Below the pieces are notes generated by a model. That model ran no database searches. It was not told the DNA's origin and was given only the letters and a program-made list of their open reading frames with translations. Of a stretch of DNA of 64,000 nt, positions 1 through 7,967 are shown piece after piece. Every line of letters begins with the position of its first letter. Position 1 is the first letter of the stretch. The position numbers and the translations under genes are program-made. The stretch is from MVRE01 sp015660965 (lineage in GTDB: Archaea; Halobacteriota; Methanomicrobia; Methanomicrobiales; Methanospirillaceae), in the NCBI GenBank assembly GCA_050015095.1, contig JBEKCC010000003.1, positions 124,001-188,000 of the forward strand. Direction: 5' to 3'.

Positions 1-319
1 TAAACCCACAATTCCAACATTGAACTGTAAGATGCCGATGACCGACTACTACATCATGGGAACTATGAACATTGCAGTTTCTGCAGTGTGCATCACTGAC
101 CAATTCCCATATATCGTGATCTCCAAGGTGCGTTAAAGTTCCAGGTTTGCTTAAATCTTCAAGCCTTGGAACGAAGACACGGGTTACCCCGCAATTATCA
201 CATGAAACCTGAGCTTTGTAAGGCACAGCCTTTATGACATGTTTGGTGATTTGTTTGCAGTGGTGACATTGAGCGCGATGTGTCTTAAATATAAAATGAT
301 CATTCATGTGATCGCTCAT
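1..319 (-). CDS. zinc-ribbon protein with repeated CxxC pairs (partial, runs off window start)
   Basis: The reverse strand is open from an ATG at 319 to the window edge, so the C-terminus is missing. The visible part (about 106 residues) begins MSDHMNDHFIF and has four CxxC knuckles: CHHC, CDNC, CRNC and CWNC. They are spaced as two successive pairs, which suggests two zinc-binding modules. No catalytic domain is visible. I do not recognise the family. Small multi-knuckle proteins of this kind are common in methanogens and mostly uncharacterised, so nucleic-acid or protein binding is only a guess. It diverges from the kinase remnant that starts at 346. Confidence 0.6.
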   Translation of the reverse strand, partial: MSDHMNDHFIFKTHRAQCHHCKQITKHVIKAVPYKAQVSCDNCGVTRVFVPRLEDLSKPGTLTHLGDHDIWELVSDAHCRNCNVHSSHDVVVGHRHLTVQCWNCGF

Positions 320-345
320 ATCATGGTACCTGAACGTGAGGGCTT

Positions 346-573
346 ATGAATTTGACGTATCTTATACAATTTAATGGAGAGGGAATCTCTTTTGAAGATA
401 AGAAGAATCTGTTCAAAAGAGGATTTGGAAAAAATACTGGATATGGTCTCTTTTTAATACGCGAAATCCTTTCTATCACCGGAATTAGTATCAAGGAAAC
501 TAGTAATCCGGGTAATAGTGCACGGTTTGAAATTCTTGTACCAAAAGGATCATACAAATTTACGAATGTCTAA
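346..573 (+). pseudogene. histidine kinase ATPase-domain remnant
   Basis: This 75-residue frame matches only the second half of a HATPase_c domain. NGEGIS resembles the G1 box (normally DxGxGI), LFKRGFG resembles the F box, and TGYGLFLIREIL resembles the G2 box and following helix. The N box, the dimerisation/phospho-acceptor domain and any sensor region are absent. The usual Asp before NGEGI is replaced by Phe. The frame starts abruptly inside what should be the domain core and only 26 bp from a divergent gene. I read it as a broken relic of a sensor kinase and not a functional short gene, although a stand-alone fragment cannot be excluded. Confidence 0.65.
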
Positions 574-655
574 ATGAGATAAACATTCAAAAACCGTATC
601 CGATTTAAGAATCATTTTGAAAAAAATATGAAAAAAATATGGATGAGTAGTTAGT

Positions 656-2314
656 TTAGTAGTCGCCCATACCGCCAGGTGGCATTCCACCCATTCCACC
701 CATACCGCCAGGTGGCATTCCACCCTCAGGTCCTCCGGGAGCCTTGGATGATGCAATTACATCATCAATACGCAGTATCATAACCGCAGCTTCTGTAGCA
801 GATGAAATTGCCTGCGTCTTAACACGAAGAGGCTCAACTACCCCTGCTTTCAGCATGTCAGCCGCCTTACCTTCAAATACATCCAGACCGAACGTCTTCT
901 TGCCCTTCTTATGGGCTTCCTTGATCGCGACGAGCATGTCAATCGGGTCAAGTCCTGCATTCTCTGCAAGGGTTCTCGGAATTATCTCGAGTGCGTCTGC
1001 GAATGCATTGATAGCGAGCTGTGCCCTGCCCCCGACGCTTGCCGCGAACTCGTGGAGACGGAGCGAGAGCTCGGTCTCAGGTGCACCGCCACCGGCTACG
1101 ACTTTATGGTCCTCAAAGACGACCCCGACAACACGGAGTGCATCATGGATCGCTCTCTCAAGTTCATCGACAACGTGCTCAGTTCCTCCACGGACGATAA
1201 TAGATACTGCCTTGGGGTTCTTACACTGTTCGACAAAGGTCATCTCTTCGCCAGAGACCTTACGCTCTTCGACAAGTCCTGCATTGCCCAACTCTTCCTT
1301 ATTAATTGCATCGATAGATGAAACAAGGCTGCCACCAGTTGCTCGTGCCAGCTTCTCCATGTCGCTCTTCTTAACACGACGTACAGCAAAGATACCAGCC
1401 TTTGCGAGGTAGTGCTGAGCGATATCATCGATACCTTTCTGACAGAAGAGAACATTTGCGCCGCTTTTGATAACCTTGTCGACAATGTTCTTAACCATGC
1501 GTTCCTCTTCATCGAGAAATGCTTGGAGTTGATCAGGGCTGGTAATGTTGATCTCTGCGTCAACTTCTGTTTTTTTGAACTCAACTGCTGCATTAAGCAG
1601 GAGGATCTTTGCGTTTATAACCTTCTTTGGCATTGATGGGTGAACGCGTTCTTTGTCCACGAGGACGCCTTCAATTATCTCAGAATCATCGACGCTGCCA
1701 CCAGCTTTCTTCTCTACTTTAATATTATCGATATCAACGGTGCCGTCCTTATCGGCTACCATGGTAACTGCTTTAACAACAAGTTCACAGAGAGCATCTT
1801 TTGATGCTTCGGCACCCTTACCGGTCATCGCGGTTTCCGCGATCTTTTTTAGCATCGGTTTGTCGGTTGCCTTAACATCAATAGCAATGTCCTTTAAGAA
1901 CTCCTGAGCCTTCTCGGCAGCCTGTCGGTAACCCGCGGCAATGATTGTCGGGTGAACATCCTGTTCGAGAAGATCTTCTGCTTTTTTTAACAATTCACCA
2001 CCGATAACAACAGCGGTCGTTGTACCATCACCGACTTCATCATCTTGAGTCTTTGCGACTTCGACCATCATCTTTGCTGCTGGGTGCTCGATATCCATCT
2101 CTTTTAAAATCGTGACGCCATCGTTTGTGATAACGACGTCGCCGATGGTATCGACGAGCATTTTGTCCATACCCTTTGGACCAAGGGTTGTGCGCACAGC
2201 ACTTGCCACCGCCTTAGCAGCGGTAATGTTCATGCCTTGTGCATCACGTCCACGTGTACGTGAACTACCCTCTTTTAAAATAAGAATAGGTTGACCTCCA
2301 AGTTGTTGTGACAT
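656..2314 (-). CDS. ths: thermosome subunit (group II chaperonin)
   Basis: A 552-residue group II chaperonin, the expected length. It forms the double-ring, ATP-driven cytosolic folding machine of archaea. Near the N-terminus are the family signatures RTTLGPKGMDKMLVD and VTNDGVTIL, then the ATPase motif GDGTTTAVV; GGGAPE lies in the C-terminal equatorial half. The C-terminal tail is Gly/Met-rich (repeats of GGM and PPGGM), as in other archaeal thermosomes. The protein begins MSQQLGGQP. A TATA box and a perfect palindrome lie directly upstream, suggesting control by a dimeric repressor. Only one subunit gene is in the window, so other paralogues may exist elsewhere. Confidence 0.97.
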   Translation of the reverse strand: MSQQLGGQPILILKEGSSRTRGRDAQGMNITAAKAVASAVRTTLGPKGMDKMLVDTIGDVVITNDGVTILKEMDIEHPAAKMMVEVAKTQDDEVGDGTTTAVVIGGELLKKAEDLLEQDVHPTIIAAGYRQAAEKAQEFLKDIAIDVKATDKPMLKKIAETAMTGKGAEASKDALCELVVKAVTMVADKDGTVDIDNIKVEKKAGGSVDDSEIIEGVLVDKERVHPSMPKKVINAKILLLNAAVEFKKTEVDAEINITSPDQLQAFLDEEERMVKNIVDKVIKSGANVLFCQKGIDDIAQHYLAKAGIFAVRRVKKSDMEKLARATGGSLVSSIDAINKEELGNAGLVEERKVSGEEMTFVEQCKNPKAVSIIVRGGTEHVVDELERAIHDALRVVGVVFEDHKVVAGGGAPETELSLRLHEFAASVGGRAQLAINAFADALEIIPRTLAENAGLDPIDMLVAIKEAHKKGKKTFGLDVFEGKAADMLKAGVVEPLRVKTQAISSATEAAVMILRIDDVIASSKAPGGPEGGMPPGGMGGMGGMPPGGMGDY

Positions 2315-2321
2315 AGTATCA

Positions 2322-2343
2322 CCACTTTTAGCACTAAAAGTGG
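2322..2343. promoter_or_regulatory. perfect palindrome over the predicted thermosome transcription start
   Basis: Two 10-bp arms (CCACTTTTAG and its exact complement CTAAAAGTGG) are separated by CA. The element lies 8 bp upstream of the thermosome ATG. It is centred about 25 bp downstream of the TATA box, where archaeal transcription would start. An operator at this position fits repression of polymerase recruitment, as known for the heat-shock regulator Phr in Pyrococcus. The regulator here is unknown. Confidence 0.65.
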
Positions 2344-2352
2344 TTTGTGGTT

Positions 2353-2362
2353 CTATATAAAC
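2353..2362 (-). promoter_or_regulatory. TATA box of the thermosome gene
   Basis: On the reverse strand the sequence reads GTTTATATAG, a strong archaeal TATA match. It sits about 40 bp upstream of the ATG, giving a predicted 5' leader of roughly 18 nt. Confidence 0.65.
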
Positions 2363-2367
2363 ATTAT

Positions 2368-2439
2368 GAGTCGCGGTACTGATAAGTCTACGGTTGATTG
2401 ATAAATTTAGATGCCTGTGATAAGTCGCGGTTGATAACG
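2368..2439 (+). repeat. short GATAAGTC/CGGTTGAT repeats
   Basis: Upstream of the thermosome promoter, related units recur: GAGTCGCGGTACTGATAAGTC, ACGGTTGATTGATAA and TGATAAGTCGCGGTTG. The last (2418-2433) recurs in inverted orientation at 3928-3943. They could be regulator sites or the ends of a small mobile or recombined segment. Confidence 0.4.
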
Positions 2440-2514
2440 TGCATTAATGCTTCGTAATATAATACTTCAATAAAATTATAATCCCATTGGGAATATTCTT
2501 AAAATAGAGATCCT

Positions 2515-2862
2515 ATGCCTATTCCAGATTTTCAAACATTGATGTTACCTTTTCTAAGAGTAATTGAAGATGGTCAAGAGTATTCCCTTAAAGATTTGAT
2601 AAATCAACTTGCGGATGAATTTAATTTGACTGATTTTGAGAGGAATCTTAGATCGGAGAATAGTACAAATTACGTTTTTCGAAATAAAGTTGGTTGGGCA
2701 AAAGACACATTCCAACTACCAATGAGGAACTCAAATGATTCGTCTCGCAATCCAAAGTATCTTCTCAAAATTGATTCTGGTCCTAAAAAATATATACTCC
2801 TCATCAAAAACTTTAATGAAGATCCCGAAGAATTTAAAGAAGAATTTCCTGAATTTACCTAA
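2515..2862 (+). pseudogene. Mrr-type N-terminal domain remnant (restriction endonuclease without nuclease domain)
   Basis: The 115-residue product starts MPIPDFQTLMLPFLRVIEDG and continues with YSLKDLINQLADEFNLTD and RNKVGWAKD. This closely matches the winged-helix N-terminal domain of Mrr-family modification-dependent restriction enzymes, where it recognises DNA. Mrr proteins continue with a PD-(D/E)xK nuclease domain carrying a QxK motif. That is absent: after the VGWAK segment the sequence becomes unfamiliar and stops. No nuclease-coding frame follows in the 300 bp downstream. I read this as a truncated remnant. A stand-alone DNA-binding protein is the alternative. It is locally AT-rich and lies between inverted repeat motifs. 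Confidence 0.6.
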
Positions 2863-3168
2863 ATATTTATTAAATCTTTTTTAATTTTATAAAACTATAA
2901 TCTTTAATCACTAACTCCAAATCTACGCTCTACCAATTACAATTTATCGCACACATTTTGAGTCATAAAATAAATTATTAACAATACCATCTTTTCCATC
3001 TGCATCATACCCCATAAATAATAATCACCGCGCGTCAGTCTCGTTTATTCATCCTGATTCACAAAATAAGTGAATATATCGTTTTTCGGCGAAAAATTTT
3101 TAAAGGGAGTTACTAACCCGGTTCTGAGTATGTTTGAAAGACAACTCAGTAAAAAAGGTAGATGAAAA
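2863..3168. other. AT-rich intergenic stretch with a promoter
   Basis: No complete gene is visible. On the reverse strand, 2950-3010 encodes a short gene-like fragment (GYDADGKDG ... LFYDSK) ending in a stop, perhaps debris of a lost gene. A TATA-like run AAAAATTTTTAAAG lies at 3092-3105. A tiny frame (11 codons from the ATG at 3130, near the predicted transcription start) precedes the zinc-ribbon gene at 3169 and could be a leader ORF or chance. Confidence 0.35.
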
Positions 3169-3405
3169 ATGAGAAAGAAAACGTCTCAGAAGGGAGAAAC
3201 CTGTGAAGAGTGTAAGGTGAAAGTGAAAGTAATTGATCAATCCAGACGTTTGCTTGAACGCGATGAAATGGGTGATATGGGCGAGACCGAGGCATCAGAA
3301 TATGAGGCGGCTGGAATTGGCGGTGATTCTGAGCATTTTGAAATTAATCAAGTTACATATGAATGCCCCAAATGTCACGATACAAAAACTGTTGAATTTT
3401 TGTAA
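3169..3405 (+). CDS. small zinc-ribbon protein, unknown function
   Basis: A 78-residue protein with an N-terminal CEEC knuckle (residues 12-15) and a C-terminal CPKC knuckle (about residues 67-70), the usual layout of a single zinc ribbon. The middle is acidic (RDEMGDMGETEASEYEAAG). A possible ribosome binding site (AAAGGTAGA) lies upstream, and a TATA-like element about 70 bp upstream supports independent transcription. I do not recognise the family. Archaeal ribbons of this size include transcription-factor-like and ribosome-associated proteins, but nothing here decides between them. Confidence 0.6.
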   Translation: MRKKTSQKGETCEECKVKVKVIDQSRRLLERDEMGDMGETEASEYEAAGIGGDSEHFEINQVTYECPKCHDTKTVEFL

Positions 3406-3483
3406 ATTATCTAATATTTTTTAGATGAAAAGTAATATCCCTTCCCCAAGCCATTCCAAAGCAATAGAATTTTTCTGATAACA

Positions 3484-3882
3484 TTAATGGCAGAATGGTA
3501 TCTCAATATTTAATACGAGTTTAACGATGACAAAAATGGCGGCATAAACAATTATTGCTACGATAAACCCCGATCCAAATGCGGTAATAAAATCTATCTT
3601 CCGCTTATGTTTTTCATCATCGTAATTTTGCATCCCTTTCCGGAGTGCCAAACTCAAATCAGTTCCTACAATATCAAATGTTTTACGAGCCTCGTTAAGC
3701 ACATCATCGCTGATATTACCTATATAATGATGAAGGAAGCCTCGTTTTTCATTTGAAAACTCGTTTAGGCTAGCTCGTATTTCTTTTTGGGATACTCTGG
3801 TCTCTCTCAGAAACTGATTGGTTTTTTCCCACTTTATTTTAAATTCATTTAATTCAAATTTTGCAGCTTCATCTGATTCCAT
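3484..3882 (-). CDS. small C-terminally anchored membrane protein, unknown function
   Basis: From the ATG at 3882 the product is about 132 residues. Residues 1-95 are charged and helical (MESDEAAKFELNEFKIKWEK...), with coiled-coil-like heptads. A C-terminal hydrophobic segment follows (AFGSGFIVAIIVYAAIFVIV), so it is probably anchored by its C-terminus with the soluble part in the cytoplasm. An upstream in-frame TTG at 3912 would add ten hydrophobic residues and is less likely. It lies inside the inverted-repeat-bounded accessory patch and has no informative partner gene. Confidence 0.5.
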   Translation of the reverse strand: MESDEAAKFELNEFKIKWEKTNQFLRETRVSQKEIRASLNEFSNEKRGFLHHYIGNISDDVLNEARKTFDIVGTDLSLALRKGMQNYDDEKHKRKIDFITAFGSGFIVAIIVYAAIFVIVKLVLNIEIPFCH

Positions 3883-3919
3883 AGATAAGAATAGAATAGA
3901 TATAATTAACAATTTGTCA

Positions 3920-3975
3920 GCGTGTTACCAACCGCGACTTATCACCAACCGTTTTGATCAACGATCAACCGTCAA
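3920..3975 (-). repeat. inverted copy of the GATAAGTCGCGGTTG motif
   Basis: On the reverse strand this reads ACGGTTGATCGTTGATCA, then ACGGTTGG and TGATAAGTCGCGGTTG followed by GTAAC. It repeats the elements at 2368-2439 in opposite orientation, bracketing the 1.5 kb patch with the Mrr remnant. Confidence 0.45.
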
Positions 3976-4917
3976 TTAATAAGAACCTGAGTCGCCAATA
4001 AGATCGATCAGCTCAAAACCGTCGCTGATCCGATGCAATCGGTCCTCTCCAATCACAAGTGTTTTCCCGATCTTTTTTTGTTTATGATAATCGGTAATAA
4101 CACACATGGCATGCTTCTTTGCGATTTGTGAGAGATTACCGATGAGAGCGGCACGCTTGACTACTTTTTGTGCTGTCCCATATCCGGTAAAAATAGTGTG
4201 CTCATTAAAGGTAACCAACGCTTGAAATGGAGCGCCTCTTAGTGTGTGAAGTTTCATGCCAATTTCTTCAAGGAAATGAATTGGAAGAGACAAGTGCGTC
4301 TGTTCATTTAGTTCTGCTTGCTCCAACATGTCTTTTGGCGGTTCATGCTTCATGATGTCAATAGACTCAATCACACCAGTGTTAAAAACCTCCTCAATCT
4401 TGATTGCAACATCAAGCGTGGTACCCATCCCGCTCTCGTACTTGCTAATCGTACGTCGAGAGACGCCCAGTAAGTGTCCGAGATCCCCAAGAGACATTCC
4501 CCGAGTTTCGCGCATCTCGCGAAGAACTTCGCCGTTGATATTTACAAATAAACCTCCTGGAGATGCATATATAAGCGGCGGAATTTTTTCAACAAAATAA
4601 TCGTAAAGTGTCGCCACATTAAAGGCGTAAATACCATATCGAAGGTATACCGCTCCACGCTCAAGATCAGTATCACGTGCGCGTTCACCAATAATGAGCG
4701 GAACGCCCCCAAGGTAACGTGCTATAATCTCTAAGTCGTATGCAACATCTTCGCTTACACTATCTATATGGGAGACTACTTTAACGACAAGTAAAGTTCC
4801 GTTATTGCGGGCGATGAGATCGAAACTTCGCGGGCGGATCGAGAAACGCTCGGAAACCCCAAACCCCGCAGTAATCATCACACTTGTTACTAGCTGGAGC
4901 GATCGGTCTTGAGTCAT
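3976..4917 (-). CDS. archaeal HTH (XRE-type) transcriptional regulator
   Basis: About 313 residues from ATG 4917 (MTQDRSLQLV). It is the archaeal regulator type with an N-terminal nuclease-like fold lacking obvious function (RPRSFDLIARNNGTLLVVKV) and a central helix-turn-helix. The HTH is clear: LREMRETRGMSLGDLGHLLG then VSRRTISKYESG. A C-terminal domain of about 110 residues follows. An alternative ATG at 4947 would add ten residues. I prefer 4917 because a TATA-like stretch (TATATTAATATA, 4946-4957) then sits about 30 bp upstream, giving a near-leaderless mRNA. It is divergent from tiaS. Targets are unknown. Confidence 0.85.
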   Translation of the reverse strand: MTQDRSLQLVTSVMITAGFGVSERFSIRPRSFDLIARNNGTLLVVKVVSHIDSVSEDVAYDLEIIARYLGGVPLIIGERARDTDLERGAVYLRYGIYAFNVATLYDYFVEKIPPLIYASPGGLFVNINGEVLREMRETRGMSLGDLGHLLGVSRRTISKYESGMGTTLDVAIKIEEVFNTGVIESIDIMKHEPPKDMLEQAELNEQTHLSLPIHFLEEIGMKLHTLRGAPFQALVTFNEHTIFTGYGTAQKVVKRAALIGNLSQIAKKHAMCVITDYHKQKKIGKTLVIGEDRLHRISDGFELIDLIGDSGSY

Positions 4918-4945
4918 TTCCGTTAAGAATGGATATACCACCTGC

Positions 4946-4957
4946 ATATATTAATAT
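4946..4957. promoter_or_regulatory. TATA-like element in the divergent HTH/tiaS promoter region
   Basis: The AT-only stretch TATATTAATATA is nearly palindromic and lies between the two divergent starts. It is best spaced for the leftward regulator gene. For tiaS, GGATATACCA near 4931-4940 is a possible alternative. Confidence 0.4.
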
Positions 4958-4961
4958 AGAC

Positions 4962-6185
4962 ATGCTGATCGGGGTCGATGACACGGACTCTCCTAAAGGT
5001 ATGTGTACTACGTACCTCGGGGCAGTCCTTGCTCGACGTTTACTCCGTGAACATATGAGGGTGCATGAAGCACGCCTTGTTAGACTCAACCCCAACGTCA
5101 CGTTCAAAACGCGAGGAAATGCGGCCATTGCACTTGATGTGAAAGGTGACACCGATCTTGCGTTTAAAATTGCATGCTCAACAGTGGAAGAGCTAGCGGA
5201 TTTTTCATGTGAAAATACTAATCCTGGATTAGTTGTTGTTGAAGAATCCCTCAACTCCGAATTTTATTGGCGTGCTGTCCGCGATTTCTGTGAGATTGAT
5301 GATGCGATTAATATTCTCGATTTGGCTAATGCACGCTATCGCGGATATAAAAACCGCCGGGGATTAATCGGTGCAACAGCTGCCGTAGCAAGCGAGTTCC
5401 CTGATGTCACCTTTGAGATCCTTACATATAGGAAACCTGAACGATGGGGTACACCACGAAGTGTCGACCGGGAAAGCCTATTCACAGCACAATTAACAAC
5501 ATTCCCGCAAACATGGGATACTGTTGATCAAGATAACGATGTGGTTGTTTGTGTACCGCACACACCCGATCCGGTGTTATTTGGTATTAGAGGTGAAAGC
5601 CCTTCGTGGGTAATGGTCGCTCGGTCGATGATTAAATCAGAGAATTCGGAGATCGAACAAATCTGGATTTCAAATCAAGGTACTGACGTTCACCTTCAAA
5701 AAGGAGAGATTGGAGAACTTAAAGAGGGGCTCTCGTACTTTGTGAAAGGCGTGGTAACTAATTCACCGAAAACCGGTATTGGCGGCCACGTTTCATTTAC
5801 TATAAAAGATGGCGGTCATTCGGTTCGATGTATGGCATACGAACCAACGAAAGGATTTCGAACTATTGTTCGACATCTGGTTCCGGGTGATATCATAATT
5901 GCTGTTGGAAGTTACAAGAAAGGGAGTATCAATTTAGAGAAGATGGTTGTGGTTGAATTAGTAAACGTAATCAGCACTCGTCCTCCTTTATGTTCAACAT
6001 GTAACAAGAGAATGACAAGTGATGGGAGAGACAAGGGGTATAAATGTAAAAAGTGCGGAAAACATGCTAATACTCCAGAGATCCAAAAGATGCCAAGGAA
6101 ACTTGAGGTGGGATGGTACGAGGTGCCCCCAACTGCAAGAAGACATTTGGCAAAACCGCTATGCAGGTTCGTACCTTATTTATGA
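4962..6185 (+). CDS. tiaS: tRNA(Ile2) 2-agmatinylcytidine synthetase TiaS
   Basis: Starting at the ATG at 4962 (MLIGVDDTDSPKGMCTTYLG), the protein is 407 residues. TiaS uses ATP and agmatine to convert C34 of tRNA-Ile2 to agmatidine, letting the anticodon read AUA without AUG. The N-terminal GVDDTDSPKGMCTTY motif is diagnostic. A ferredoxin-like region follows, then an OB-fold (VVTNSPKTGIGGHVSFTI) that binds tRNA and a C-terminal zinc ribbon (CSTC ... CKKC). The longer in-frame start at 4884 would overlap the divergent regulator and is unlikely. The family is archaeal and essential. Confidence 0.95.
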   Translation: MLIGVDDTDSPKGMCTTYLGAVLARRLLREHMRVHEARLVRLNPNVTFKTRGNAAIALDVKGDTDLAFKIACSTVEELADFSCENTNPGLVVVEESLNSEFYWRAVRDFCEIDDAINILDLANARYRGYKNRRGLIGATAAVASEFPDVTFEILTYRKPERWGTPRSVDRESLFTAQLTTFPQTWDTVDQDNDVVVCVPHTPDPVLFGIRGESPSWVMVARSMIKSENSEIEQIWISNQGTDVHLQKGEIGELKEGLSYFVKGVVTNSPKTGIGGHVSFTIKDGGHSVRCMAYEPTKGFRTIVRHLVPGDIIIAVGSYKKGSINLEKMVVVELVNVISTRPPLCSTCNKRMTSDGRDKGYKCKKCGKHANTPEIQKMPRKLEVGWYEVPPTARRHLAKPLCRFVPYL

Positions 6186-6272
6186 AATCGGGGTGTTATC
6201 AAGAATCCTGCGGTGTGAATAGTTGTTATCACTTTACAACACTAATATTCTTGCAGATACTTGGGAGTTTGG

Positions 6273-7211
6273 ATGGCAAAAAAATACGATGAGCCGGTTA
6301 CCCAAATACATATCAAACCTAAAATGACGGTTGGTGAACTTGTCAATGCTATGGGAAAAGCTGGCGCATATAACGGTGGAGCTCTTTTTAAGGCTGTGGA
6401 AATTTATGAGAGGATGCTTCGGGACCCTAAAGCAACAAAATTCTTTGGTTTAGCTGGCGCAATGGTTCCTGCAGGGATGGGGGGGATCGTTGCTGACTTG
6501 ATCTCAAAAGGACATATTGACGTCCTTGTCTCAACAGGAGCTAACCTTACCCACGACATTGTAGAAGCAATAGGGTGTCGTCACTTTCATGGAACAGCAT
6601 TCTGCAATGACGTCGAGCTTAGGCATGATGAGATTAATCGGATCTATGATATCTACCTCCCCAATGAAGCATTCGAAAAATTTGAGGGGTTTATTCAGCA
6701 GATATTTTCCGAGCTGGAACCGGAAAGTACTATATCTATTTGTGATCTTCTTTGCCATATTGGACATCGAACAAAAAAAGGAATACTACATAATGCGATG
6801 AAAAAAAGCATCCCGGTCTTCTGCCCTGCTATTCAAGACTCCATGATTGGGCTTCAATATTGGCTCTTCTCCCAAACCAATCATGTTGTGATAGATTCTT
6901 TTGCCGATATGCCAGCACTCATGGATAAGTGTTTTACCGCAGAAAAATCCGGTGCACTATTGGTCGGGGGGGGCGTGCCGAAGAATTTTATCCTTCAAAG
7001 TATGTTGATGACTCCTAATGGTTTCAATTATGCCATTCAGCTTACCGGAGATCGACCTGACCTAGGGGGATTATCAGGCGCTACATTGGACGAAGCCCGC
7101 TCGTGGGGTAAAATTACCGAAGAGGCAGAGGCAATAACAGTGTACGGAGATGCAACTATAACACTGCCAATTCTTGTTGCCGCCGTTATGGAGCGAATGC
7201 TGCATGACTAA
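6273..7211 (+). CDS. dys: deoxyhypusine synthase
   Basis: About 312 residues from the ATG at 6273, preceded by GGGAG. It transfers the aminobutyl group of spermidine, through NAD and a lysine imine intermediate, to the lysine of aIF-5A. The NAD-binding segment VDVLVSTGANLTHD-like (IDVLVSTGANLTHDIVEA) is present. The catalytic-lysine motif near the C-terminus is ARSWGKI, equivalent to the conserved SWGK of the family. The C-terminal part DATITLPILVAAV is also typical. An upstream TTG at 6261 is less likely. The stop overlaps the pyrF start by 8 bp, so the two genes are probably co-transcribed and translationally coupled. Confidence 0.95.
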   Translation: MAKKYDEPVTQIHIKPKMTVGELVNAMGKAGAYNGGALFKAVEIYERMLRDPKATKFFGLAGAMVPAGMGGIVADLISKGHIDVLVSTGANLTHDIVEAIGCRHFHGTAFCNDVELRHDEINRIYDIYLPNEAFEKFEGFIQQIFSELEPESTISICDLLCHIGHRTKKGILHNAMKKSIPVFCPAIQDSMIGLQYWLFSQTNHVVIDSFADMPALMDKCFTAEKSGALLVGGGVPKNFILQSMLMTPNGFNYAIQLTGDRPDLGGLSGATLDEARSWGKITEEAEAITVYGDATITLPILVAAVMERMLHD

Positions 7212-7842
7212 ACTAATACTTGCTTTAGATGTTTTAGATAAAGATAGGGCAATTAAGATTTGTAATTCATGTGCACCATACATTGACGCAATTAAGATTG
7301 GATATCCACTTGTTCTTTCTGCAGGATTGGGAATTGCACGGGATCTTTTAAAATTCAAATTACCCCTAATTGCCGATTTTAAAGTTGCCGATATTCCGAA
7401 CACAAACCAACTGATTGCAGAACAAGTCTTTTCGGCAGGGTTCTCTGCAATCATCTGCCACGCGTTCACAGGTAGAGACGCTGTTCAAGTATGTGTTGAT
7501 AGTGCCCATCTTCATGATGGCGAGTGTTTCGTTGTTGCTGAAATGAGTCACCCTGGTGCCACTGAATTTTTCCATGGAGGTGTTGCAGAGCGACTCGCCC
7601 AAGTCGCACTCGCTTGTCGGGCAGATGGCATTATTGTACCAGCTACTCGGCCAGAACGTGTGAAAAAACTGCGTTCTATAATTGGAGAAAAAAAGATCTA
7701 TGCACCAGGTGTCGGAACACAAGGTGGAGATCTGCGTACTATTGTTGGAATTGTCGACGGTATTATAGTTGGTAGAGCGATTTACGAAGCGGATAACCCT
7801 GCCACAGCAGTTAAAGAATATCATCGCTCCTGTAAGACGTGA
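7204..7842 (+). CDS. pyrF: orotidine 5'-phosphate decarboxylase
   Basis: Beginning at ATG 7204 (MTKLILALDVLDKDRA), 212 residues, the usual size for the archaeal enzyme. It removes CO2 from OMP to give UMP, the last de novo pyrimidine step. The catalytic charged array is visible as ADFKVADIPNTN, with Asp58, Lys60 and Asp63. The phosphate-binding end GVGTQGGD and the closing IIVGRAIYEADNP are present. It overlaps the deoxyhypusine synthase gene by 8 bp and ends before a promoter region with a TATTAAGG-like box near 7940. Confidence 0.96.
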   Translation: MTKLILALDVLDKDRAIKICNSCAPYIDAIKIGYPLVLSAGLGIARDLLKFKLPLIADFKVADIPNTNQLIAEQVFSAGFSAIICHAFTGRDAVQVCVDSAHLHDGECFVVAEMSHPGATEFFHGGVAERLAQVALACRADGIIVPATRPERVKKLRSIIGEKKIYAPGVGTQGGDLRTIVGIVDGIIVGRAIYEADNPATAVKEYHRSCKT

Positions 7843-7967
7843 TAGTATATAAACAACCTTCATTTTGTGACCCAATCGGCATGCGCGCTTCATTGCGTAC
7901 CGCGAACGCGATATTAGATTCACTTCATGGTCTAAAAGTTTATTAAGGACTTCTACAATGTAGTAGT

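Noticed and set aside
656..735. GGM-rich repeats at the thermosome C-terminus as a mobile or satellite repeat
   Set aside because: They encode the normal Gly/Met tail of archaeal chaperonins.
911..1321. Forward 136-residue frame opposite the thermosome
   Set aside because: Shadow of the thermosome coding strand.
744..1412. Long forward frame opposite the thermosome
   Set aside because: It is antisense to a clear thermosome gene, with low-complexity Ser/Thr composition and no family match.
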